A stretch of 64,000 bases of DNA from Cinclus cinclus (lineage: Eukaryota; Chordata; Aves; Passeriformes; Cinclidae). Where the stretch lies: positions 18,200,258 to 18,264,257 of the forward strand of contig NC_085047.1 of assembly GCF_963662255.1 (NCBI RefSeq), given 5' to 3'. The notes under the pieces are model-generated. The model worked only from the letters and a program-made list of their open reading frames with translations, had not been told where the DNA came from and did no database searches. Below, one piece after another: positions 51,448 through 61,492 of the stretch. The first letter of the stretch is position 1. Every line of letters starts with the position of its first letter. The position numbers and the translations under genes are program-made.

Positions 51448-52130
51448 AGAGCAGGTCTTAGCAGAAGGACATGAGGGTGGTGGTGAGTGAGAAGCTCACC
51501 ATGACCCAGCAATGTGCACTCACAGCCCAGAAAGCCAGACATATCCTGGTCTGCCTCCAAAGCAGGGGACAGCAGGGCAAGGGAGGGGATTCTTCACCTC
51601 TGCTCTGCTCTTGAGACCCCACCTGGAGCACTGCATCCAGCTCTGGGGTCCCAGCAAAAGGAAGACATGGACCTGTTGGAGCAGGAGTAGAGGAGACCAC
51701 AAGGATGATCAGAGGGCTGGAGCAGCTCTCCTATAAAGGTAGACTGGGACAGCTGGGGTTGTTCAGGCTGGAGAAAAAAGACTCTGAGGAGACCTTAGAG
51801 CACCTTCCAGTTCCTGAAGAGAACCTAAAAGAGAGCTGGAGTGGGACTTTTTACAAGGGCATGGAATGACAGGACAAGTCAGAATGGCTTTAAACTAAAA
51901 GAAAGTAAGTTTTGATTAGATATTAGAAAGAAATTCTTCACTGTGAGAGAGGTGAGACATTGTTAACAACCTGCCCAGAGAAGCTGTGGATGCCCCATCC
52001 CTGGAAGTGCCCAAGTCCAGGGTGGATGGGGCTTGGTCTAGTGGAAGGTGTCCCTGCCCATGGCAGGTGAATTGAAAACTAGATGATTTTTAAGGTCCTT
52101 TCCAACATGAACTGTTCATTGATTCTATGA
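51448..52130 (+). mobile_element. CR1 LINE fragment (~680 bp), 3' end intact
   Basis: The plus strand carries the last third of the CR1 reverse-transcriptase ORF and the 3' untranslated region. It starts at about 51470 with the 'GVLVDEKL..' equivalent, here 'gggtggtggtgagtgagaagctcaccatg'. The stretch 'ctctgctctgctcttgagacc' and 'cagctctggggtcccagc' follow, then 'gacatggacctgttgga', 'gaccttagag', 'aggacaagtcagaatggctt' and 'agatattagaaagaaattcttcac'. The end shows 'ggtctagtggaaggtgtccctgcccatggcagg' and 'attgattctatga'. Frame shifts and stops break the ORF. Similarity to the usual avian consensus is high, so it is one of the younger copies here. Confidence 0.97.
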
Positions 52131-53934
52131 AAAATAAAACATTTTCTAATAAAAAGTGTTCAGACTTCTGTTCAAGACAGAAGGAATTTTGATAGTTCTG
52201 ATTTTATGGACTGTAGACTAAGGTAGCAGAATTATGTTGATTTTCTTACAGGGGATAGAAATAAAGAGAAATGAAAGCAGATGGATCTGCCCTAGCAGTG
52301 AACCATTGGATACAATACTTTGCTTCAGTGAGTATCCAAATGATTTTCAGGTAGTTTGGTGCATAGGTAATTTATGTGCTTCCTTCTCTGCCTTCTATTT
52401 AGAAGCTGTTTCTCAAGAAGGGATTGTTCTCTGAACTTTTCACCTTTGCATGCACTATTTCATTCTTAACTCTTCTAATATTCTTCTTAAGGTTAACTTA
52501 GTGAAGTAAATTTAATATACTTTTTTGTTGTACACACACTCTGTGTGTGTGTGGCTGGGGTCAAACCCAAAACCTGCAAAAGAGCTCCTAGGCAACTGCT
52601 GGCTTAATGACTGCATCACTGCCTTCGCTCTGTATCACACCACAGAGGCTGTCCCAGCCATGAGATGTTTGCCATCATCAACCACATGCAACAGCGTCCC
52701 TGCAAAGGGCAATGGTGCCAAGTACTTTGTATTTTGACCAAATATAAAGATTCTTCTTTTAGGCACCTCAAATACAAAAACTGGCTCTTAGACAGGACTT
52801 ATTTCATTTTATATTTTTGGGTATAAAGCACAAATTACCATCTCAGACAAGCTGTATCTAAGGATTTTCTGTTAAAACATGTAGCTTGAGTACCCCATTT
52901 TCCTGGCCCCACAAACAGAAAAGCATCCCTAGTTTCTACAAAGACTCTTACTTTTGTAGTCCTCACTGAGACATTTAAAAACCTGCCAATGTATTTAACA
53001 GTTCACCCCTTCCCTTGGCGAGGATGTCTAGGATAGAGAAGCAATATTATTCTTATTGACACATACAAAATCTTTAGAGGAGGCAGCTGGAAAAACAAAG
53101 ATGCTACATCCACAAGAGGACCTTAGTACCGGGAACTCTATATAAAAATGTCTCAAACAATTCAGGAAAGTGTAAAATACATGTTTCAGTGCCTGCAATA
53201 ATCTGAGGTTAAAAAAACCCCCAAACCAAACAAAATAAATCCCACCCTCAAATTAAACAATCCAAATGTGTATAAAAATGGAATTATTATAAGGAATTTC
53301 CAGGTATCACCAGCATACATATCTGGGTTAAGCTACAAATATACACAACTTCTATCATTGGAGATTCCCAAATCTTTTAGAATCATCCAAATGCCTACAC
53401 AAGAGCTGACCCAAGTAGATTTACAGAAAAGCATAAATCTTGGCAAAACACTGCATAGTAGTTCAATTATCCTGCTTCAGGGAAATCTAATTTAATTGCT
53501 GGAATGCAATCACTTCCGATAAGGTTTGATACGAGCATCATTTACTGTCGGTAAATGTATCTTCACCAGATGTTCTTTCTACAACAGCTAAATAAAATCG
53601 ATAGTCACCCACTTCAAGTAGTAAACTATTTGTTGCTACTATAATTTGTAAACCGTCTAGCCTGAGGTCAGTAACTTATTTTATCAAGAATAATAAAGAT
53701 TATAGCTTCCTTCAAAAAAACCCCAAGCCCTAGTATTTATTATTGCAGAGTTCATTTTCTGTATGCACGGTTTCTCCTTGCTCAGTACTTCATTGGTGAG
53801 TGGCTCACTTCCTACAGACTACTCTGAGGTGCCATTTCCTGGAGGATGAAGTGAAGTTCAGAATCACATCTCATGGATGTTTGAATGAACTTTTCCAAAA
53901 TTTGACATTTAAGGTTATTGGGAAGTTGCTATAG
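52131..53934. other. Unique AT-rich DNA with a small CA/TG hairpin
   Basis: At about 52531-52551 an 'acacaca' run is followed at once by 'tgtgtgtgtgtg', which makes a short hairpin-capable inverted repeat. A small A/C-rich patch lies at about 53210-53260. No gene is recognised. Confidence 0.65.
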
Positions 53935-54601
53935 TGCATCAATCCCAGCTGAATGCCAGGCACCCACCAAAGCCTCTCTGTCACTCCTCTCTGCAAATGG
54001 ACAAGACAGAGAAAATGTTACAAAGAGATAAGGACCAGGAGAGATCAGTCACTAAATACAGTCATGGGGAAAACAGACTAAAATTAGAGATATTAATTGA
54101 ATTTATTACTAACAAAATAGAGCAGGATAATGACAAGCAAAAACAGACCTTAAAAACACTTTCTCTCCACCCTCTGTCCTTCCCAGCCCTACCTCCTATC
54201 CCCAGTGGCACAGAGAGATGGGAATGGGATTATGGTTAGTCCATCACATGTTTCTGCTGCTGCTCAGGGAGAGGAGTCCTTCCCCTGCTCTACTGTGGGA
54301 TCCCTCCCAGGGGAGAGAGTTCTCCATGAGCTTCTCCAACGTGAATCCCATGGGCAATGGTTCTCCCCAAACTACTGCTGCATGGGTCACTCTTCCCTGG
54401 GGTGCAATCCTTCAGGCACAGCCTGCCCCAGCTTAGGTCCCCCACAGGGTCACAAGTCCTACCAGGAAACCTGCTCTGGTGTGGGTTCTTCTCTTCACAG
54501 GCCTGCAGGTCCCTGCCAGGACCCTGTTCCAGCCTGGGTCTCCCAAGGGGTCACAGCCTCCTCCAGGCATCCACCTGCTCTGGCCTGGGTCTCCTTCCCG
54601 G

Positions 54602-54837
54602 GCTGTGGGTGGATCTCTGCATCCCCATGGATCCCCATGGGCTATGGGTGGATCTCTGCATCCCCATGGATCCCCCATGGGCTGTGGGTGGATCTCTGCA
54701 TCCCCATGGATCCCCCATGGGCTGTGGGTGGATCTCTGCATCCCCATGGATCCCCATGGGCTGTGGGTGGATCTCTGCACCCCCATGGATTCCCATGGGC
54801 TGTGGGTGGATCTCTGCATCCCCATGGATCCCCATGA
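54602..54837. repeat. Six-copy 39/40-bp minisatellite inside the LTR
   Basis: Units start with 'gctgtgggtggatctctgc' and end with 'atccccatgg'. Boundaries are 54602-54640, 54641-54680, 54681-54720, 54721-54759, 54760-54798 and 54799-54837. Units 2 and 3 have one extra C (40 bases); the rest are 39. Single-base variants mark unit 2 (A in place of G at the fourth base), unit 5 (two changes) and the last base of unit 6. Because 39 is a multiple of three, long frames persist, but each 40-base unit shifts the frame, which argues against coding. Confidence 0.97.
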
Positions 54838-55154
54838 GCTGCAGGGGCACCACTGCCTCACCATGAGCTGCACCAGGGGCTGCAGGGGAATCCCAGCTCC
54901 AGGGCCTGGAGCACCTCCTGGCCCTCTTTCTGCACTGGTCTTGGCGTCTGTTGTTCCTCTCACATGTTCTCACTCTGCTCTTCCCTGGTCACAATTACTT
55001 GTGTGCAATAACTTTTCTTCTTCCTCTCAAATCTGTTATCACAGAGCCATTATCACCATCTCTAACTGGCCCAGCCCTGGCCAGTGGCACTTCTGTCTCA
55101 GAGCCATCAGGGATTGCCTCTGCTGGACATGGAGGCTCTCCCCTGACATGGAGG

Positions 55155-55187
55155 AAGCTTCTGGCAGCTTCTGACAGCTTCTGACAG
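55155..55187. repeat. Short tandem repeat of a 12-base unit
   Basis: About two and a half copies of 'agcttctgacag' (first copy 'agcttctggcag') lie inside the 5' part of the minus-strand LTR. Confidence 0.7.
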
Positions 55188-55242
55188 AAACCACCCCTGT
55201 AGCCCCACCAATACAAAAACCTGTCCATGCAAACTCAATACA

Positions 55243-56340
55243 CTCTAATATTTGAGCAGTTCTAAAAATTCAGCTGAACACAGTTTTTTGTTGTTCTAGC
55301 TGTGCAAAGATGACCTTGAAGACAAACAGTGTGTAAGTCTCCTAACTCTTCAGGTCTGTGAGATGAGGTATGACTAGAACTCATGCAGACCCCCCAATAG
55401 CTGATGCCAAATGAGGCAGGTGGGACAACCATTCTTATGCACTTGTATGTTTTAATATTCTCTGTTATTTAAGCAAATAAGTACTCAGAGGTTCTGACTT
55501 GCAGTATGGTGACATTTGGAATGTACAAGGGCAAGAAATGCAATACAGTCCCCATACTGGAGTTATTTCTACTCTATAATTCACTGAAAATTTCTATCAC
55601 AAGTAATTTGTATTTATGAAATTGCATAATAGACCCAAGTGTTTTCTTCAGATGTTAGCCTATCTAGTGCAATCACACTGTAGTGAATGTATCTATTGTT
55701 AGCATTAGCACTGAGAATTTAAAACTGGAATAATTTTTTGTTACCTAGGGAAATTTACATATGCAAATTTAAGGAGCAAAAATCCCCAACCTATCAGTAT
55801 TGAAATTTTCTTGTTTCCTATGGTAAAACTCTCTTAAAATAATTAATCTTCTGTAGGGCCACAGTTTAGCAGATGTGCAATTTTGGAAATAGAACTTGAA
55901 ACTTTGTAAGCCTGTAAAATTTGCAAATAGATGAGAACAAACCCTTAGTAAATGAGATAAGATAATAAAGTATGTACTCTTTTAACTAATTGTAGACATA
56001 ATGCCTAAAGATCTTGTGAAATAACTTCTGTTTTGCCAGATATTAATATAAATTAGCTCAGCTGTGAGCATGGTCTTCTCTTAAAAGCTGAATAGATTTG
56101 CCATGACACTGCTTTAAAAACCTTTGGAGATACTCTACGGATAATGATGAATATTGAATGAATTTGCATTACATTAAACTACATGGAAACGTTTGACTTC
56201 TAATTATATTCCCTGTTTTGTCCTCACCAAATTTCATACATAAGTCATGTATCTTCAGCTGAAATATCAGAGCACACACGATAACTATCCTTTTCCTAAA
56301 TAGTCACTGGCTTATTAGAAGAGAGGGCTGGACTCTGCAA
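55243..56340. other. AT-rich unique DNA, conserved-element-like, no gene
   Basis: No transposable element or gene is seen. The region from about 55480 to 56230 has little low complexity and includes an octamer-bearing palindrome at 55751-55770. Confidence 0.6.
55751..55770. promoter_or_regulatory. Near-palindrome containing a POU octamer
   Basis: AAATTTACATATGCAAATTT is palindromic except for one base pair and contains ATGCAAAT (55761-55768), the exact octamer bound by POU-domain (Oct) factors. The motif is seen directly; function is inferred. Confidence 0.3.
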
Positions 56341-56342
56341 GT

Positions 56343-56392
56343 GAAATTTTCCAAAATTTTAATTTCCCAAATTTCAAAATTTCCAAAAATAA
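56343..56392. repeat. AAATTTCC-type low-complexity repeat
   Basis: Five or six imperfect repeats of an 'aaatttcc' or 'aaaatttt' motif in 50 bases. It is nearly free of G. Confidence 0.6.
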
Positions 56393-59078
56393 AATATGAC
56401 ACGTGTTCTTTGTCCAAGGAATCATAAATGCCTCTTACCTCAAAACAAGAATGCGTTGCTGGGAGCAGAAGCAAGGAAGTCTAGAACTGGTGGAGTTCCA
56501 CAACTCCAATTCAGATGCACAATGATGACTATTAGAAAGTCATCACCTTTCAGTGCTTTCTATAAAGCTATTGTCTTCACAGGTTTAGAAAAACCTGGGC
56601 TATCTTGCATAGCACTGTGTAGAAGCACCTGACACTCGACTAAAATGCAGTCTTCTCATGGAAGAAAAGTTCCATTTGTCTCCCAGAGAGTTTTCTGATC
56701 ACAGCCATCAACGCAACTTGACCTGATAGCAGACAAAACCTCTCTTCAGAACAAAATACTTTACCTGAGCCACAGATACATGAGCTCATTTATAGTCTTT
56801 AGAGAAATGCAGAGTGACATGCAGAGAACCATGGTAAGCATGATAATGGAACACAAATACAGGAGGATAAAGGGCAATTCCAAACCTGTGTTTCTGTGGC
56901 TCACAATAATCTTATTCCAGTTCCTATTTCCCTTTACAGAAGGGACCCATGGAGCACCCAGAAATTAAGGGAGTGTAAGAAAGCAGGGCACATACAGGGT
57001 GCAAAGCTGTGAATCCCACCTGTGAGAAGTCCCACAAAGCAAGACTGGAGCTGGAAATAATAAATCCACTTCTCAAAAAGTGTGCTGGCTGCTGTTGCCT
57101 GTAATTCTCCAAGCTGATGGAGACATTCATAAGCTCTAATGAGACCCACAACCTGCACAAGCTAACTTATCTCTGGCTTCAATTTAACCCAACTTTAATA
57201 GCTCCCAGGTCCTCAATAAAAGTATGACCTGAACTGGAGCTTCTCAAGTGCTTTATTCTATTCAGCATTATAAAAGTTTTCTCCTTAAGGATATTTCCAG
57301 CACAAATCCTGCTTTTCTTTATCATGTCTGAACCTGTAACAGCAGAAATAACAAATATGGATCAGGGAAGCTCTTGAAAAGTATCTCTCAAGTTGTTTGG
57401 GGTTTGTCATCACCATATGAAACTAAGACAGGTTGCTGGAAACTATTTCTCTTTCAGGAAACCTATTACCTTACCTCATGTTAACAGGAACAGTTAGATT
57501 AGCAGGGAGCATTAATCAATTCCCACTAATACAACATATGCTGTTCCCTGAAAGTCACGACATACCTTTTGGAAAAGATTTTGCAAACACAGCTGGCATT
57601 GAGTACAGTGAAAGAGACAGGTACAAAAAGTTGCAGGGATTTTGTCTGACTGCAAAATGAGACTCACCTCAGATACTTTGACTGGATATCAGCTAACAAG
57701 GACATCCTTTCCCTTTTATTTTCACACAAGGACATGTTTAGTTTTGTGGTTTTTATAATGGACTAGAGGTAATTGCCTAATTTGTAGTTTTTATGCCTTT
57801 TAAATCCTGATTATTTTTTGCAGTGTCAATAGCCAAAATACCGAGGACTATTTTTTTCAATAAAAATTGCCACAGTGAACATTGATCTACCAATCTTCTC
57901 AATATAGGTCATTGGGATTTTAACTAACTGCATAAGTCACTCAAAGAATCTTCAGACTAGTCATTTACCAGAAGGCATCCAAAATAAGTTACATAAATTT
58001 TCTGCTTGATGCTAGATCTAACCTGAAAGAAAAATTTGTTTCCAATTTCTGACTGCTTAAAATAGCTACAATTAAAAGATAAACAATCAAAGGAGTAAAG
58101 GTAGGGTTAGTTTTGGTTGATTTTTTTTAACAGGACAAAACTAATAGCCTTCACAAATAATCCAGTAAAATTGAAAATGTCTATTAATAGAATGACACTT
58201 GAAAATAGATTTCTTAGTGCATTTTTATAGAAGTGATTCAGAATATCAACTCATTTGAGTTTACTACATATTGTTCTTTAATTGCTAAAACTCAAGTCTT
58301 CAGAAATTATGGCTTCATTGGCATTTGTAGATACAAATCTATTAAGAATGATCTTTAAACTAATATGTCAACCACATTTCCTTTTTGCCTTCTGATATTC
58401 AGTTATACTCTCCACATATCAAGAAAACCTCTTACAACACAGAACTTGTTCCAGCAAGTACTGGAAACTATCTTTGACAAAATGAGTTTTCACCATTATT
58501 CCTGTCAATGCTAAACAAACAAACACAATATGGGGTCAATAGGCTGACCTGCAAACCACAGGATCTTGGCTTGTAGTGTATAAACTACCCACTATCTGCA
58601 AAACAGCAGAAAGTATTTAAAAGGGCTCAGGAGAAGGGGGAGAGCACTTTAGAAGAAGAAATATTCCTACCCATTAAATGAAGGAAATAATTTAAAAGAA
58701 GAGAAAATACAAGTACTGGATGACTATTTAAAATTTAGTCTAATTTTTGTCTGACTGAATGTAAGTGTGCCAAGCTATGTACACCACGGTCTACAGAAAG
58801 AACAGTTAATTATTCAATCTTGCAGGAGTGCAAGGGCAACCTTGACCTTCTGATGTTTTTCTGCAGGACTTATCTATTCAGGCAGCATTATCTTTATTAT
58901 TGCTGAAGGGTTTAATATTTTCACATTGCTTTGATAACCTGTGGAGCATAAAAAACACAGGTATTCCATAAAGCCCTTTGTAGAATCACTTTTCAAAACA
59001 GAATAACTCTAAGTTATCTTGGAAAGTTTTGTTTTGTAATTTAAGAGATCAGAAAATTCTAAATATGCATTGGCCCAC
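56393..59078. other. Unique AT-rich DNA, no gene recognised
   Basis: Frames of 60-78 codons have no recognisable domain. The frame at 57433-57660 follows an acceptor-like 'tttctctttcag', but no other support exists. No known repeats are seen. Confidence 0.65.
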
Positions 59079-59104
59079 GCACACACACACAGAGACACAC
59101 ACAT
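59079..59104. repeat. Interrupted (CA)n microsatellite
   Basis: Alternating C/A with one GAGA interruption, 26 bases. Confidence 0.9.
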
Positions 59105-60053
59105 AAAAACTCCAGCTATGACAGGTGTTTGATTTAACCTAGTTTGACCAAACACAGTTGTGAGTATGAGTGTATTTTTACCTGCCACTCTCATCTAACT
59201 AAATAACTCTTTAGTCAATTTCAGCAACACTGAAGAGAGAGTAAAGGTCTTTGAAGTATGTCTCAATATTCTGGACATCAAATTTTCTACAAAATTGCTG
59301 GAAACAGGTAGCTAGGTAGAGATGAAAGGCCATCCCTTGCCTGAACTGAGTTACACTGTGACCTCAATTCACTAAGCCTCAGGGTATTTACAGAGGCGAG
59401 AGAATTGCTGAGTGTCCCAACATGAGAAAAGTTTCCGTCTGCAGTCATATTTTTATTAACTGTGACACAAGAATGTTACCACAGGACTCCAAACCACTGA
59501 AACCCAGACCTCAGTACTGCCACTGCCCAAGAAAACACTTTTCCAGTTTTCTTCAGATGTGTTAGACACTTACATTAGTGATGAAGTCTCCTCAGAGAAC
59601 AGCCCTTTCTCTGCCATAGAAAACCATTGTCTTATCACAGTACAAGCACTGTTTTGCTTCTGAACACGAAGTTTGCGAACTTATGGAGGATGTCACATCT
59701 CATTCAAGGAGGCTGGAAACCATGTAGATACAAGTATTCATGTTCATGTTCATGCTCATGCATTGCCCTTTCAGCTGCTTGGCTCTTATTATGAGTCTGT
59801 GGAAAAGAGTTAAGATGAACTTAGCAGCTTTTATTTTTTTTTCTTATTTTTCTTTTTTTCTCTCTGTTTTTTATTATAAAGTCACCTAAGGAAGATTTTT
59901 AGCCCAGCACAGAATACAGCTGCTCAAACCCATACCCAGCTGACAGCAGCACCAGGAGCAATACAGACATGTAATCCTCCTTCTCCCAGGAATGGCCTCT
60001 GCACCAAGAGCTAGAGGAAAACAGGAAGTTGGCTATTTGACTTTAAGAATATT
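59105..60053. other. Unique DNA with two small simple repeats
   Basis: There are four 6-base units (three TTCATG and one CTCATG) at 59737-59760. A T-rich pyrimidine tract lies at about 59829-59876. No gene is recognised. Confidence 0.7.
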
Positions 60054-60083
60054 GACTTTAAGAAACCTAGGTAATTTAAAGTC
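60037..60083. other. Direct repeat plus 30-bp imperfect palindrome
   Basis: The 13-mer 'ttgactttaagaa' occurs twice with a 15-base period (starting at 60038 and 60053). The second copy forms the left arm of a 30-bp palindrome (60054-60083). Its outer arms are GACTTTAA and TTAAAGTC, its centre is the perfect 8-mer ACCTAGGT, and only two 3-base spacers (gaa, aat) do not fully pair. Confidence 0.6.
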
Positions 60084-60607
60084 TTTAGGCTATTTCTTCT
60101 TCTTACAGAAACAGAAGACAAAAGTACCTTGATTTTTTAACAAGTGCAAGCTTTGAATTTTTTTCCTGTACTTCTGAATCTTCCTGGCTAGTTAAATATA
60201 ATACAGCACAAAATAGAGCTTGTAAAAAGACAGCAGACATATGATGTTCTCAGAAAGGGGAGTTGCTGCAGAGCTTCTTGCAGAGGATATTGGATGTTTG
60301 GAAAGAGCAAAGGATTTTAGTACAAGATTTTATTAACTATTGGGTTTTTTTTAATCTCTGATTATACTTACACTTTTTTTTAGAACTTACTCTGCCTTCT
60401 TCCTTCTCCTACACTACAGCTTAGATGCTGACATGAGTAGGGAAACTATACAGAGCTAAATCAGTCATTTGTTGTCTAGCATTCCTTAGAATATAAAGGT
60501 CCCCTTCCTTTTGTAAGAATATAAGAACTACTACTAGAATTAACTATATCAATGTTTCCAATCTTTTTTTATTTTTATCAGTAATCTTCAAGTCTCCTGG
60601 AATATAT
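60084..60607. other. Unique AT-rich DNA, no gene recognised
   Basis: Short T runs lie at about 60346-60352 and 60374-60381. No gene or known repeat is seen. Confidence 0.7.
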
Positions 60608-61492
60608 TGTTTTGTTTAATACCTTTTCAATGATCTGGATGAGGAGATTGAGTGCACCCTCAGTCATTTTGCATCTAGCACCAAGTTGGGTAGGATTTTT
60701 GATCTGCTTGAAGGCAGGAAGTCTCCCCAAAGGGATTTGGACAGACTGGATCAACAAGCTGAAATATGATGTTCACAAAGTCCAAGTGTCAGGTACTCGA
60801 CTTGGGTCACTTCACCTCCATGTAGTTCTGCAGGCTTTGGAAAGAGTGGGAAGCAGTCCAGTGGGAAAGGACCTGGGGGTGCTGGTTGACAGTTTCTGAA
60901 CATGAGCCAACCCAGGTGGGCAAGAAGGCCAATGGCATCCTGGCCTGTGTCAGAAACAATGTGGACAGCAGGACCAGGGAAAAGTGTGGGGAGGCCACAT
61001 CTTTGATCCTGTGTCCGGTTCTGGGCCTCTCTCTACAAGAAAGACATTGAGGTGCTGGAGCATATCCTGAGAAAGGCAATGGAGCTGGGGAAAGGTCTGG
61101 AGCACAATTCCTGTGAGGAGCAGCTGAGGGAGCTGGGGGTGTTTATCCTGGAGAAAAGGAGGCTGAGGGGCAGCCCTTATCACTCTCTACAACTCCCTGA
61201 AAGGAGGGTGTAGCCAGACTGGGGGTTGGTCTCTTTTCTCACGTAAGAAGTAATAGGACAAAGAGAAAGCCAGGCCTCAAGTTGTGCCACAAGGTTTAGA
61301 ATGGATACTGGAAAAAGTCAAGCATTCAAACAGGCTGTCCAGGAAAGTGGTTGAATCACCATTCCCAGAGATATTCCAGAGATGGGTAGTCATGGTGCTT
61401 TGGGGCATGGTTTAGTGGCGAACTTGGCAGTGCTGGCTTAACAGCTGGACTTTATGGTCTTAAGGGTCTTTTCCAACAAAAACGCTTCTATG
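60608..61492 (+). mobile_element. CR1 LINE fragment (~885 bp), longest in the window
   Basis: The plus strand enters the reverse-transcriptase ORF within the '[13 protein letters not shown]' region (60627-60664) and proceeds through 'aaggacctgggggtgctggttgacag' and 'aaggccaatggcatcctggcctg'. 'acaagaaagacattgaggtgctggagc' and 'gaggctgaggggcagccc' follow. The 3' end shows 'ggcatggtttagtggcgaacttggcag' and 'gggtcttttccaac', and the tail is short ('cttctatg'). A deletion of several tens of bases appears near 61000, where the usual 'ctgtactcggcactggtgaggcc' segment is missing. Frame breaks abolish coding. Its 3' end is of the same subfamily as 14150-14395. Confidence 0.96.

Larger units (their letters stand above)
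53935..55242 (-). mobile_element. Solo LTR (~1.3 kb) of an avian endogenous retrovirus
   Basis: Read on the minus strand, it opens at 55242 with 'tgtattgagtttgcatgg', continues with 'ggtggtttctgtcag', a GC-rich middle and a 39-bp tandem array. It passes an AATAAA signal (plus coordinates 54107-54102, in 'gtaataaattcaattaat') and 'gtctgttttccccatgactg'. It closes at about 53935 with 'tgggattgatgca'. I recognise this order from a high-copy LTR common in bird genomes; I do not assign a family name (ERVL- or ERVK-like). There is no internal retroviral sequence, so it is a solo LTR. No clean target-site duplication is visible. Long frames on both strands here (up to 231 codons) are by-products of high GC and the repeat array. 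Confidence 0.85.

Noticed and set aside
54205..55174. Long open frames (up to 231 codons) on both strands with repeated peptide units
   Set aside because: They lie in the GC-rich solo LTR and its minisatellite. 40-base units shift the frame and all frames give similar-length products, so they are not genes.
60612..61183. Frames of 77-95 codons on both strands
   Set aside because: They are pieces of the decayed CR1 reverse-transcriptase ORF and its antisense.
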